64,000 bases of DNA, taken from contig CAWKAN010000019.1 of the NCBI GenBank assembly GCA_963847615.1, forward strand, positions 1-64,000, read 5' to 3'. The first letter of the stretch is position 1. Each line of letters begins with the position of its first letter. The position numbers and the translations under genes were made by a program. The notes beneath the pieces are model-generated. The model searched no databases. It was given only the letters and a program-made list of their open reading frames with translations, and had not been told where the DNA came from. Origin of the DNA: Palsa-883 sp963847615 (GTDB taxonomy: Bacteria; Pseudomonadota; Alphaproteobacteria; Acetobacterales; Acetobacteraceae). Of the stretch, positions 55,976 to 64,000 are shown one piece after another.

Positions 55976-56605
55976 TCATGACATCAGCTTGGCGATGTCG
56001 GTGGCGATCTCCGCACCGGTTTGGTCGGCGCGGATCGGCGCGATGAAGTGCCCGTCCGGTCCCATCAGATAGAGGATCGAACTGTGGTCCATGGAATAGT
56101 CATTCGGACCCGGGCCGGTCCGGTGCTCGGCGTAGTAGACGTGATATTCCTTTGCCGCCGCGGCGATCTGCGCCGGCGTGCCGGTCAGGCCGAGCAACCG
56201 CGGCGTGAAGGCCGCCGTGTACTGCTGCATCACCGCCGGCGTGTCGCGCCGCGGATCGACCGTGATGAACAACGGCTGGAGCCGATCCGCCTGCTTGCCC
56301 AGCTTGTCGAGCGCCGCCGCCACCGCGTTCAGCGTGGTCGGGCAGACATCGGGACAATAGGTGTAGCCGAAATAGACCAGCAGGTATTTGCCGCGGAAAT
56401 CGCGGTCGGTGACGGTATGGCCACTGCTGTCGACCAAGGTGAACGGCCCGCCGACCGTCGGTCCGCCGGTCTCGCCATTGAGCCACAGGAAGGCGCCCGT
56501 GCCCAACAGCAGCAGCGCCACCAGCAGCCCGATGATGGCGTAGGCGGGCGGAGCGGGTTTGGGCGTCCTGGCACCGCCGATGCGGTCCCTCCTGGCTTGC
56601 ATCAT
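55976..56605 (-). CDS. SCO1/SenC-family copper metallochaperone
   Basis: A 209-residue protein anchored by one N-terminal helix (YAIIGLLVALLLLGTGAFLWL), with a thioredoxin-like periplasmic domain holding the copper motif CPDVCP near residue 92 and the third ligand His in YSMDHSSILYL near 175. It works with PCu(A)C in assembling cytochrome c oxidase. First gene of the two-gene copper operon. A short fragment of the modular palindrome family (CCCTGGAACCCGCCAGGAGG, near 56648) lies upstream. Confidence 0.93.
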   Translation of the reverse strand: MMQARRDRIGGARTPKPAPPAYAIIGLLVALLLLGTGAFLWLNGETGGPTVGGPFTLVDSSGHTVTDRDFRGKYLLVYFGYTYCPDVCPTTLNAVAAALDKLGKQADRLQPLFITVDPRRDTPAVMQQYTAAFTPRLLGLTGTPAQIAAAAKEYHVYYAEHRTGPGPNDYSMDHSSILYLMGPDGHFIAPIRADQTGAEIATDIAKLMS

Positions 56606-56741
56606 CGCCTCCTTCCGGCACGGCGAACGAAGGAAGGTCGGGGCCCCCTGGAACCCGCCAGGAGGACTTTGCCCCCCATGGTAGATTGGCCCCCCTGCAA
56701 TTCGTGGCCGCGCCGTTACCTAGGCCGTCCACGCCGGCCGC

Positions 56742-57068
56742 TCAACTCTCGGGCGCCGTCACGAAACACAGCACCCCTGCCTGCGGCGTCCAGCAGACCA
56801 CCGCGCGGCCGGTTGGGTTGTCCGGCCTGGACATCACGCGGTCGTCCGGCACGACGCGCCAGTCGCCCTGGATGAACACTTCGTAATGACCGTCGCGGGT
56901 GCGCGACAGCACCGGTCGGCAATCGGCGACCGAGCAGCACAGCGCATTGGTCCACGGTTGGCGCAGGCTGTTGTACCAGGGCGCCAGTGACGGCTCGGCA
57001 TGGTCCGGCGGTGCCGCGCGCGCCTGGCATGCGAGCAGCAGAACCGTCCCAAGGATGCAGTGCCGCAT
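56742..57068 (-). CDS. Small secreted protein with Cys-Cys motif, function unknown
   Basis: A 108-residue protein with signal MRHCILGTVLLLACQARA and mature HAEPSLAPWYNSLRQPW, NALCCSVADCRPV and AVVCWTPQAGVLCFV. Five cysteines in the mature part suggest disulfides or metal binding. Similar short proteins (starting with a WF.SL..P..G..CC...DC pattern) are widespread in alphaproteobacteria without assigned function. ATG 57068 fits the signal peptide. Confidence 0.7.
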   Translation of the reverse strand: MRHCILGTVLLLACQARAAPPDHAEPSLAPWYNSLRQPWTNALCCSVADCRPVLSRTRDGHYEVFIQGDWRVVPDDRVMSRPDNPTGRAVVCWTPQAGVLCFVTAPES

Positions 57069-57348
57069 GCAGCCGACCCCCCGCCGCACGCCGCGAATGC
57101 GTGGCGTGCGGCGGGAAAGGTGCCACAAGAGCACGCTGGGCGGGTAAGATCGAAAATCGTCAATCTGGCGCTATTCCCAGCCGGAGATGGCGCTGGAGAA
57201 TCGTCGGGCGGCGCCACCCGACGCGGGCGTCGGGTGGAAACCTGGCGTCCATGCGGCGGATGATGCCCGGGCCGTCGGGATGGCGGCGGCGAGCCTGCCA
57301 GGGGCTGAGCGGGCCGAAGCGGGGGAACCGCCCGCCGCGCCACCGCCC

Positions 57349-57432
57349 GGCGCCCACCGCCCGGCGCCCACCGCCCGGCGCCCACCGCCCGGCGCCCACC
57401 GCCCGGCGCCCACCGCCCGGCGCCCACCGCCC
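57349..57432. repeat. 14-bp tandem repeat, six copies
   Basis: GGCGCCCACCGCCC is repeated six times without error, with a partial unit before it. It lies between the small secreted protein and the FAH gene, in non-coding DNA; 14 bp is not a multiple of three. There are no unique spacers, so it is not a CRISPR array. Confidence 0.9.
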
Positions 57433-57506
57433 GTCGCATCGTCCGGTTGGACGCCGCGCCGGCCGCCAGGCCGGTCGCTGACGGGCGATGCGGCGCCGGC
57501 GCGCCG

Positions 57507-58289
57507 TTACGCCTCCCGCACCACCGGGTTGCGCAGGGTGCCGATGCCGGAGATCTCGATCTCGCACACGTCGCCGTGCTTCATGTCGGCGGTGGCGCCC
57601 TCGGTGCCCATCCAGACCATGTCGCCGGGATACAGCGTCAGGTATTTCGTCATTGCCACCAGGAAATCCACCACGCCGAAGATCATGTGGTTGGTGTGGA
57701 ATTCGATCATCTGCGTGCCGTTCAGTCGCACCTTGGTGACCAGGCTTTCCAGATCGACAGCGGTCTCGATCCACGGCCCCATCGGCTTGAAGCTGTCGGT
57801 GTTCTTGGCGCGCCACAGCGTGCGGTCGCCGCGTTGCCAGGTGCGCTCGCTGACGTCGTTGCCGATGGTGTAGCCGAGCACCGCGGACAAGGCATCATCG
57901 CGCGTCAGGTGTTTGCATTTGCGCCCGATCACCGCGACCAGCTCGCCCTGGTACTGCACTTTGTCGGTGGCGTCCTTGGGGATGACGATCGCCGCGTTCT
58001 GCGCGATCAGCGCGTTGTTGGCGCGGTAGCCGACGTCGGGCTGCTTCGGCAGGTTGGGCTCGTGACCGAGTTTTGTCGCGGCCTCGCGCACGTGCTCGGC
58101 GTAATTCAGGCCGCAGGCGTAGAAGGTGAGCGGTTCGAGCGGGACCAGCAGCTTCACGTCGGCGAGCTTGTGCCGCGTGGCGGTGCGTTCCCAGCTGCCG
58201 AGCGGCGAGCCGCGCACCGCAATGATCGTGTCGCCCTCGACGACGCCGTAGCTGGCGGTGCCGTTGTTGTCGAAGCGTGCCCAACGCAT
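57507..58289 (-). CDS. Fumarylacetoacetate hydrolase-family protein
   Basis: A 260-residue FAH-fold hydrolase: N-terminal DUF2437-like part (MRWARFDNNGTASYGVVEGD), then LNYAEHVREAA, the metal-binding Glu/Asp in YQGELVAVIG and GYTIGNDVSERTWQ, and the GDMVWMGTEG loop. Family members hydrolyse or isomerise acylpyruvates and 2-hydroxyhepta-2,4-dienedioate in aromatic meta-cleavage pathways. ATG 58289 gives the family start. The GMC gene lies upstream on the same strand. Confidence 0.9.
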   Translation of the reverse strand: MRWARFDNNGTASYGVVEGDTIIAVRGSPLGSWERTATRHKLADVKLLVPLEPLTFYACGLNYAEHVREAATKLGHEPNLPKQPDVGYRANNALIAQNAAIVIPKDATDKVQYQGELVAVIGRKCKHLTRDDALSAVLGYTIGNDVSERTWQRGDRTLWRAKNTDSFKPMGPWIETAVDLESLVTKVRLNGTQMIEFHTNHMIFGVVDFLVAMTKYLTLYPGDMVWMGTEGATADMKHGDVCEIEISGIGTLRNPVVREA

Positions 58290-58396
58290 GGTCCTGGTTC
58301 CTTTCCGCTGGTTCGTGGTGCCGCCGGTGGTGTTGGCCACCCCGCTTGTTCAGCCGTCGTTGCCGCTACGCGCCCGTTGTCCTGGCCGCTGCCGCT

Positions 58397-60023
58397 TCAG
58401 GCGGTGGCATCTTCGAGCACCATGGCGGCGCATTTCTCACCGATCATGATGCTGGGCGCGTTGGTGTTGCCGGCGATGACCTGTGGCATGATCGACGCGT
58501 CGGCGACACGCAGGCCCGCGACACCATACACGCGCAGCCGCGGATCGACCACCGCGTCGGGTCCGCTGCCCATGCGGCAGGTGCCGACGGGGTGCAGGTT
58601 GGAGACGCCGCGGGCCCGGATGTCGGCAATCATTGCCGCATCGGTGCTACATGCCGGGCCGGGCAGGGTTTCCTCGGCGATATAGGGTTGCAGGGCGGGT
58701 TGCGCGGCGATGCGCCGCGCCATGCGCATGCCGGCCAGCAGGGCCTGGTAGTCGGTACTCGCTCCTGAGGAAATTGAACCGGATCTCCGGCGGGCCGAGC
58801 GGGTCGGGCGATTTGAGGCGCACCGTACCGCGGCCCTCGGGGCGCAGATGCACCGGGCTCAGCGAGAAGCCGGGGAACGGGTGGGAAACGATGCCGTTGC
58901 GCGTGCGTTCGAGCGTGCTGAAGGCAAACATGTTCATCTGGATGTCGGGGCGTTCGAAACGCTGGTCGGAGCAGAAGAAGGCGCCGACATAGAGGCCGTT
59001 GCCTGACATCGGCCCGTTGCGAAACAGCGCGTACTGCGCCGCGGCGCTGACCCGGCGTGCCAGGCTGTGCTGCATCTCGTTCAGGGTGATCGGCTTGGTG
59101 CAGCGATAGGTCAGGTAGGTGTTGAAATGGTCGTGCAGGTTTTCGCCGACCGGCAGCTCGCGCCGCACGGTGATGCCCATCGCCTGCAGATGCACCGCCG
59201 GGCCGATGCCGGACAGCAGCAGCAGTTGCGGCGAGCCGTAGACGCCGCCGGAGACGATGACCTCGCGGTGCGCGCGCGCGGTCCTGCGCCCGGCTGGCGT
59301 GTGGTATTCGACGCCGACGGCGCGGTTGTTCTCGATCAACAGGCGGGTGGCGTGCGCCTTGGTCTGCACGACGAAGTTGGGCCGCTTGCGGGCTGGCTTG
59401 AGATAGGCGACCGCGCTGCTCCAGCGGCGAGCGTTGGAGGTGGTGGTCTGGTAGAAGCCAACGCCCTCCTGGCGGGCGCCGTTGAAGTCGTCGTTGCGCG
59501 GGATGCCGGCCTGGATGGTGGCTTCCAGCAGCGCGTCCGCCAGTTCCCAGCGCTGTGGCTGGTCGGACACGCGCAGCGGGCCGCCGACACCGTGGAATTC
59601 ACTGGGGCCGCGCGCCTGGTCCTCGGCCTTCTTGAAGTAGGGCAGCACCGAGTCCCAGTCCCAGCCGGTGCAGCCGCGCTGGCGCCAGTCGTCGTAGTCG
59701 GCGTGGTTGCCGCGCATGTAGACCATGCCGTTGATCGAGCTGGTGCCGCCGAGCACCTTGCCGCGCGGCTGGTACATCACGCGGTTGTTGAGCTCCTTCT
59801 CCGGCTCGGAGTCGAACATCCAGTTGATCGCCGGGTTGGTGAAGTTCTTGGCGTAGCCGAGCGGGATGTGGATCCAGGGGTTGCGGTCCCTGATCCCGGC
59901 CTCCAGCAGCAGCACGCGGTGGCGGCCGGAGTCCGACAGCCGGGCGGCGACCGCGCAGCCGGCCGAGCCGGCGCCGGTAACGATGAAATCATAGGTGTCG
60001 GCGTCGCTGGCGGTGCTCGGCAC
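58397..60023 (-). pseudogene. GMC oxidoreductase (choline dehydrogenase-like), one frameshift
   Basis: GTG 60023 is preceded by GGGGGGA and starts MPSTASDADTYDFIVTGAGSAG. Signatures: PRGKVLGGTSSINGMVYMRG, GGVYGSPQLLLLSGIG. Near 58754 one extra base breaks the frame; corrected, it continues DYQALLAGMRMARRIAAQP, HPVGTCRMG and NTNAPSIMIGEKCAAMVLE. Corrected length about 542 residues. A longer frame from TTG 60077 is less likely. It forms a catabolic pair with the FAH gene downstream. Confidence 0.85.
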
Positions 60024-60106
60024 TTGGTTTCCCCCCGTTGGCGGGGGTATTCCAAGGAGCCGGAACCGATCCGTCAAATCCGGCGGCGGCGGAGCAGGAG
60101 GGACGG

Positions 60107-60403
60107 ATGCCCAAGGGATACATTCTGGCCGAGGTCACGGTGACCGATCCGGCGCTGTTCGAGACCTATCGTCCGCTGGCCTCGGCGTCGATTGCCGCGT
60201 TCGGCGGGAAGTACCTGGTTCGTGGCGGCGCGACCGAGACGCTGGAGGGGGGGCGCAAGACGGCGCGGATGGTGCTGCTGGAATTTTCGAGTCCGGAACG
60301 GGCGATGGAATGGTACAAGTCGGCACAGTACCAGGAGGCGCTGGCGATCCGGTTGAAGGCGGCGACAACCGATGCGTTCCTGCTGACCGGGCACGACGGC
60401 TGA
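60107..60403 (+). CDS. DUF1330-family protein
   Basis: A 98-residue ferredoxin-like-fold protein: MPKGYILAEVTVTDPALFETY, GGKYLVRGGATETLEG and EWYKSAQYQEALAIR. This is the common DUF1330 single-domain form, often placed among catabolic genes; function unknown. ATG 60107 is preceded by AGGAGGGA. Divergent from the GMC gene. Confidence 0.9.
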   Translation: MPKGYILAEVTVTDPALFETYRPLASASIAAFGGKYLVRGGATETLEGGRKTARMVLLEFSSPERAMEWYKSAQYQEALAIRLKAATTDAFLLTGHDG

Positions 60404-60589
60404 ACTGAGCGACGCCGGGTGCGCCGTCCAGGCATCGCGGCATGGGGTGATTGGTGCGATTGCATGACGGAATGGCGCCGCTTCGACGAACTCGTTGCCA
60501 TGCTCCTGGGGTGACGCTTATCGTCCCCCGGGACTGGCGGGTTGACTGCCATCCGAGACATGCCGGTTCAGCGACCAGGGAGGGAACCA

Positions 60590-61591
60590 ATGGAAATTCA
60601 GGCACTCGGCTATCTTGGCATCGGCACCGAGCGGCTCGATGACTGGTCGGACTTCGCGACCGGCTGGCTCGGCATGCAGGCGGTCGATCGCGGCGCCGGC
60701 GTGCGCGCGTTCCGCATGGATGATCGCAAGCAGCGGCTGGTGATCGATCGCGCGCTGTCGGAGGGGGAGCGATATTTCGGCTGGGAGGTGGCGGATGCAG
60801 CGGCGCTGGAAGCGCTCGCCGCGCGGCTGGAGAAAGCCGGCGTTGCGGTGCGGCGTGAGCCGGCCGCGCGCGCGGATCAGCGCTTTGTGCGCGGACTGAT
60901 CGCGTTTGCCGACCCGGCCGGCAACCGGCTGGAAGCGTTTCACGGCGCGCAGCTCGCCGCCGAGCAGTTCCGGCCCGGCCGGTCGATCTCCGGCTTCCGC
61001 ACCGGGCCGCTCGGCATGGGCCATGCGGTGCTCATGGCGCCGAGCATCGACAAGCTTCTGCCATTCTATCGTGACCTGCTGGGCTTTCGCATCAGCGACT
61101 ACATCCGTCAGCCCGTCACCGCGTATTTCCTGCACGTCAATCCGCGGCACCACAGCCTGGCCCTGTTCGAGGGTCCGCGCAGCGGGATGCATCATCTGAT
61201 GGTGGAGCTGTATTCGTTCGACGATGTCGGCCAGGGGTACGACATCGCGCTCGGCGAGAAGCAGCGGGTTGTCGCCACGCTCGGGCGGCATCCGAACGAC
61301 TTCGTGACGTCGTTCTACGTGCGCACGCCGTCGGAGATGCTGGTGGAATACGGCTGGGGCGGGCGCGAGGTGGACGACGCGACCTGGCAGCCACAAGAGA
61401 TGACGGATGTCGGCAGCTTCTGGGGCCACCACGGGCTGTTCGATTCGCTGGCGGATGGTGCGCCGCCACCGCCCCGTCCGCCTGCGGCCGCGAAGGAAGC
61501 ACCGCGCGCACCGCTGCAGGTGATGGAGGGCAACTACCAGCGGATGAGCGGCGTATGTCCTTGGTGGGAGTCACTCAGCCGCGGCGGGTGA
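60590..61591 (+). CDS. Extradiol dioxygenase-like two-module VOC protein
   Basis: A 333-residue protein with two VOC modules, like 2,3-dihydroxybiphenyl 1,2-dioxygenase (BphC). Iron ligands are plausible as His in MGHAVLMAPS, His in GMHHLMVEL and Glu in EMLVEYGW, all in the C-terminal module. The N-terminal module (LGYLGIGTERLDDW) lacks them, as in BphC. The linker tail APPPPRPPAAA is extra. ATG 60590 is preceded by GGGAGGGA. It probably cleaves a catechol-type ring; with the FAH gene it suggests a meta-cleavage route. Confidence 0.88.
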   Translation: MEIQALGYLGIGTERLDDWSDFATGWLGMQAVDRGAGVRAFRMDDRKQRLVIDRALSEGERYFGWEVADAAALEALAARLEKAGVAVRREPAARADQRFVRGLIAFADPAGNRLEAFHGAQLAAEQFRPGRSISGFRTGPLGMGHAVLMAPSIDKLLPFYRDLLGFRISDYIRQPVTAYFLHVNPRHHSLALFEGPRSGMHHLMVELYSFDDVGQGYDIALGEKQRVVATLGRHPNDFVTSFYVRTPSEMLVEYGWGGREVDDATWQPQEMTDVGSFWGHHGLFDSLADGAPPPPRPPAAAKEAPRAPLQVMEGNYQRMSGVCPWWESLSRGG

Positions 61592-61667
61592 GACCAAACC
61601 GCGCAACGGGGGCGATCGGACGGGATTATATAGGCGTCCGAATGATCGACTCTTCGGCGGTGCCGTC

Positions 61668-61757
61668 ACGTCATGCCGGCGCAGGCCGGCATCCAGGACT
61701 TCTTGCCTGCGTGCAGCAAGCAAAGCCGTGGATGCCGGGCCTGCGCCCAGCATGACG
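61668..61757. repeat. REP-like inverted repeat
   Basis: TCATGCCGGCGCAGGCCGGC with ATCCAGGA on the left and GTGGATGCCGGGCCTGCGCC with CAGCATGA on the right form an imperfect palindrome of about 90 bp around ACTTCTTGCCTGCG. This resembles the GTCATGCCCGGGC...ATCC repeats common in alphaproteobacterial intergenic DNA. Confidence 0.6.
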
Positions 61758-61839
61758 AGGGTGCGGCGCCGATAGGTCAAATTTTCCGCCGCCTGGTATT
61801 ATACCTGACGTGGCGGGATTGACCGGTCGGCCGAACGGG

Positions 61840-62370
61840 TCACGGCTCCGGCAGCGCACCCCATCGCGCGGCGGCGGCGTCGTCGGTTTCCCGCGCGTCC
61901 ACCCAGTTTGCCGATCCGTCGCCGAAGGCTTCCCGCTTCCAGAACGGCGCCTTGGTCTTCAGCCAGTCGATCAGGAAGGCGGTCGCCGCCAGCGCCGCCT
62001 GGCGATGCGCGGCGGCGGCCAGCACCAGCACGATATTGTCCCCCGGCACCAGGCGGCCGACGCGGTGGATCACGGTGCAGCCGAGCAGGGGCCAGCGCCG
62101 CTCGGCCTCGGCGACGATGCCGGCGATCGCGCGCTCGGTCATGCCGGGGTAGTGTTCGAGGGTCAGGGCTTCCAGCGGCGGGCCGCTCGCGTTGGCGCGC
62201 ACCGTGCCGACGAAGCAGCCGATGCCGCCGATGTCGCTGCGCCCGCCGATCAGTGCGGCATATTCGGCGCCGACATCGAAATCCCCGGTTTGCACCCGGA
62301 CCTGTACGCGGGCCGGCGGCTGGTCCGGCGTCGGGACCGGCGGGGCGACCGGTTGAGGGGCGGGGGCCAT
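61840..62370 (-). CDS. moaE: Molybdopterin synthase catalytic subunit MoaE
   Basis: A 176-residue subunit of molybdopterin synthase, which adds two dithiolene sulfurs to precursor Z. Family features: GCFVGTVRANASG, LTLEHYPGMTERAI, HRVGRLVPGDNIVLV, and the catalytic Lys region LKTKAPFWKRE. The N-terminal 20 residues are Pro/Ala-rich. It follows moaD by 4 bp, giving a moaD-moaE unit. Confidence 0.95.
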   Translation of the reverse strand: MAPAPQPVAPPVPTPDQPPARVQVRVQTGDFDVGAEYAALIGGRSDIGGIGCFVGTVRANASGPPLEALTLEHYPGMTERAIAGIVAEAERRWPLLGCTVIHRVGRLVPGDNIVLVLAAAAHRQAALAATAFLIDWLKTKAPFWKREAFGDGSANWVDARETDDAAAARWGALPEP

Positions 62371-62374
62371 CGGC

Positions 62375-62758
62375 TCAGCCCCCCGTCACCGGGGGGAAGA
62401 ACGCCACCTCATCGCCGGGGCGGACCGGCGTTGCCGGGTCGGCGAAGTCCTGGTTGACGGCGCAGCGCACCGTGCGGCGGTTCTGGAACGCCGCGGCGTG
62501 CCGCGGGCTGCGCGCGCTGAGCCAGTCGATCAGCGCGCCCACGGTGGCGACCTCGGCGGGCGGGGAGACGTGTTCCTCGGCGGTGCCAGTGCGCTCGCGC
62601 AACCAGGCGAACCACAGAACGGTCAGCGGGGCGCTTGAGTCGTCGGCGGTGCCGCGCGGGGTGTTTGGCTCGGCGGTGCCGCGCGGGGTGTTTGGCTCGG
62701 CGGTGCCGCCCGGGATGTTTGGCTCGGCGGTGCTACGGGGATTGTCTGGGGCGGCCAT
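62375..62758 (-). CDS. moaD: Molybdopterin synthase sulfur-carrier subunit MoaD with repeat N-terminus
   Basis: The ubiquitin-like MoaD domain (VLWFAWLRERTGTAEEHV to DEVAFFPPVTGG) occupies residues 45-127 and ends in the required Gly-Gly that becomes a thiocarboxylate. The first about 45 residues are a tandem 27-bp repeat (62645-62725) encoding AEPNTPRGT-type units, not present in other MoaD proteins, which are about 80 residues long. If translation really starts at 62758 the tail is added; a GTG within the conserved start would give a normal-sized protein. Confidence 0.93.
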   Translation of the reverse strand: MAAPDNPRSTAEPNIPGGTAEPNTPRGTAEPNTPRGTADDSSAPLTVLWFAWLRERTGTAEEHVSPPAEVATVGALIDWLSARSPRHAAAFQNRRTVRCAVNQDFADPATPVRPGDEVAFFPPVTGG

Positions 62759-62768
62759 GCCGGGCGTG

Positions 62769-63347
62769 TCACTTGGGGGTGGGCACGGTCTCCACCGTGC
62801 CGTTCGGATGGATGATCGTGCTGGTGCCGTTGCCGTTCGGCACCACGATCGCCTGGCCGTCGCCGGGGATGGCGACCGTCTGATATTTGGAGGTGCCGCC
62901 GGTGGACACGGCCGACCCCTTGCTGGTCGGGTACACCTGCCCGGCTGGCGGCGGCGTCGGGGCGGTGGGCTGTCCGGTCGCGGAGGACTGGGCGGGCAAC
63001 GTCGTCGAGGGCGCCGCGGACGGCAGCGGCGGGAAGTTCAGCGGACTGGTCGGCGGCGGGGAGCTGCTGCCGACCGGGGGCAGCGGCTGTAGCGGCTCGC
63101 CGTTCGGGTTCTCCAGATCCTGCAGGGTTGGCGGCGGCTTGATCGGCCCGGGCCAGACGTCGCCCGGTTCCGTCGTCAGTGGTTCCACATTGGCGGTCTG
63201 GCCCATCGCCCGGCGGATGGTCTCGCTGTCGCCCGGCGGCAGGTTCGGGTTGGAGCCGGTGGTGAACGGCAGATCGTGCCACGTGTTGAACCCGCCACCG
63301 CATCCGGTGAGGCCGAAGAGCAGGCCGAGAAAGACGATACGCCGCAT
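62769..63347 (-). CDS. Pro/Ser/Thr-rich lipoprotein, function unknown
   Basis: A 192-residue lipoprotein: signal MRRIVFLGLLFGLTGCGGG (lipobox LTGC), then FNTWHDLPFTTGSNPNLPPG and a proline-rich middle. The C-terminus GDGQAIVVPNGNGTSTIIHP is conserved-looking. No catalytic domain. It is co-directional with moaD, 10 bp upstream of it, so it may share its transcript. No function can be assigned. Confidence 0.75.
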   Translation of the reverse strand: MRRIVFLGLLFGLTGCGGGFNTWHDLPFTTGSNPNLPPGDSETIRRAMGQTANVEPLTTEPGDVWPGPIKPPPTLQDLENPNGEPLQPLPPVGSSSPPPTSPLNFPPLPSAAPSTTLPAQSSATGQPTAPTPPPAGQVYPTSKGSAVSTGGTSKYQTVAIPGDGQAIVVPNGNGTSTIIHPNGTVETVPTPK

Positions 63348-63435
63348 ACCGCAGCCTCCCGCCGGGACAATGTGACGCCGCGCCCGGTCCCGGATGGCCG
63401 GCGCAGACGGAATGTGCCCTCACGGGGCCGTTCGC

Positions 63436-63951
63436 TCAAGGACCGTCTGGCACGCCGGCTTGAATTGCCAGAAACGCGACCATCCAGTCGGCGACCGAAG
63501 CGGGGTCGTTCAGCGCCAGCACGGTGCGGTCGCAGCCGACCAGCGGGGCGTCGGTGGCCACCGCGGCGACATCCGGCCAGTCCGGCCAGATCGGCGGCTT
63601 GCCGAGCGCCGGGCGGTGCACCTCCAGCTTGGGAAACTCGTGGGTCTTGAACCCCTCCACCAGCACCAGGTTGACCGGCGCCAGGTGGGCCAGCAGGGCG
63701 GGCAGCGCCGGCTCCGGCCCCTCCACCTCGTGCAGCAGCGCCCAGCGGCGGGCGGTGGCGACCAGCACCTCGTGCGCGCCGGCCTCGCGGTGGCGGTAGG
63801 TGTCCTTGCCGGGCCGGTCCATGTCGAAGCCGTGGTGCGCGTGCTTGACGGTCGAGATGGTCAGGCCGCCGGCGCGCAGGCGCGGGAGCAGCGCGGTGAG
63901 CAGCGTGGTCTTGCCGCTGCCGGACCAGCCGACGATGCCGAGGACCTGCAA
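63436..63951 (-). CDS. mobB: Molybdopterin-guanine dinucleotide biosynthesis protein MobB
   Basis: A 171-residue GTP-binding protein with Walker A GWSGSGKTTLL near residue 8, STVKHAHHGFDMDRPGKD, REAGAHEVLVATARRW and NLVLVEGFKTHEFPKLEV. It assists MobA in attaching GMP to molybdopterin. It lies in the molybdenum-cofactor cluster upstream of moaD on the same strand; the next gene upstream would be outside the window. Confidence 0.95.
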   Translation of the reverse strand: MQVLGIVGWSGSGKTTLLTALLPRLRAGGLTISTVKHAHHGFDMDRPGKDTYRHREAGAHEVLVATARRWALLHEVEGPEPALPALLAHLAPVNLVLVEGFKTHEFPKLEVHRPALGKPPIWPDWPDVAAVATDAPLVGCDRTVLALNDPASVADWMVAFLAIQAGVPDGP

Positions 63952-64000
63952 GGTGGGGCTACTGTCCCGGCGGCACGGGGTCGGCGTGCGAGGTCCCGCC

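Noticed and set aside
57349..57432. Possible CRISPR array
   Set aside because: Units are contiguous 14-bp repeats without spacers and no cas gene is present.

Overview
The window is made of two unrelated pieces. Bases 1 to about 4,908 are of clearly lower GC. They use TTG/GTG starts and carry a metallophosphoesterase (5' partial), a pyruvate/2-oxoacid dehydrogenase E1 alpha-beta pair, a VOC/glyoxalase protein, a cobalamin-binding corrinoid protein and the first two thirds of a uroporphyrinogen-decarboxylase-family methyltransferase. This set fits an anaerobic, possibly archaeal, genome, but the assignment is tentative. Everything after about 4,912 is very GC-rich and alphaproteobacterial, most like Acetobacteraceae/Rhodospirillales. 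The switch falls inside two genes at once (the decarboxylase loses its 3' end, tatB its 5' end), so it is more likely a chimeric contig junction than a biological transfer.

Layout of the alphaproteobacterial part: tatB(3')-tatC-serS, then a GrdB/PrdB-family reductase gene with an in-frame UGA that looks like selenocysteine (7.5-8.7 kb). Next is a LacI-regulated sugar ABC operon with a GH63/mannosylglycerate-hydrolase-like enzyme (8.8-15.1 kb, minus strand). After a repeat-rich gap come a Gly/Tyr-rich lipoprotein, an MBL hydrolase, an SDR with a tandem-repeat N-terminus, yicC-gmk, GMC oxidoreductases with a gluconate-dehydrogenase-type small subunit, and a DUF938 methyltransferase. The housekeeping block argS-SPOR-nagZ-M50-scpA-scpB lies at 29.1-35.9 kb. 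It normally continues directly into tatABC-serS, which here sits 30 kb upstream. The 38.8-61.6 kb stretch is an accessory catabolic region: Fe-type alcohol dehydrogenase, flavoprotein, Asp/Glu racemase, a full liv branched-chain amino acid type ABC transporter, two amidohydrolases, a Rieske ferredoxin, two orphan sugar permeases, a fumarylacetoacetate hydrolase, a GMC oxidoreductase and an extradiol-dioxygenase-like protein. It also holds ParDE and a broken HigA antitoxin, and a Sco1/PCuAC copper-delivery pair. The right end carries moaE-moaD, a lipoprotein and mobB (molybdenum cofactor).

Three non-coding themes stand out. (1) A family of modular long palindromes (about 230-500 bp) lies between genes, with conserved small-hairpin modules and locus-private centres. 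(2) Two 187-bp MITE-like elements have about 55-bp terminal inverted repeats. (3) Several proteins have short in-frame tandem repeats at the very N-terminus. At least nine genes, including the essential serS, carry small frameshifts, many of them single bases next to homopolymers. This points to residual sequence error rather than gene decay and should be kept in mind when reading the broken genes.
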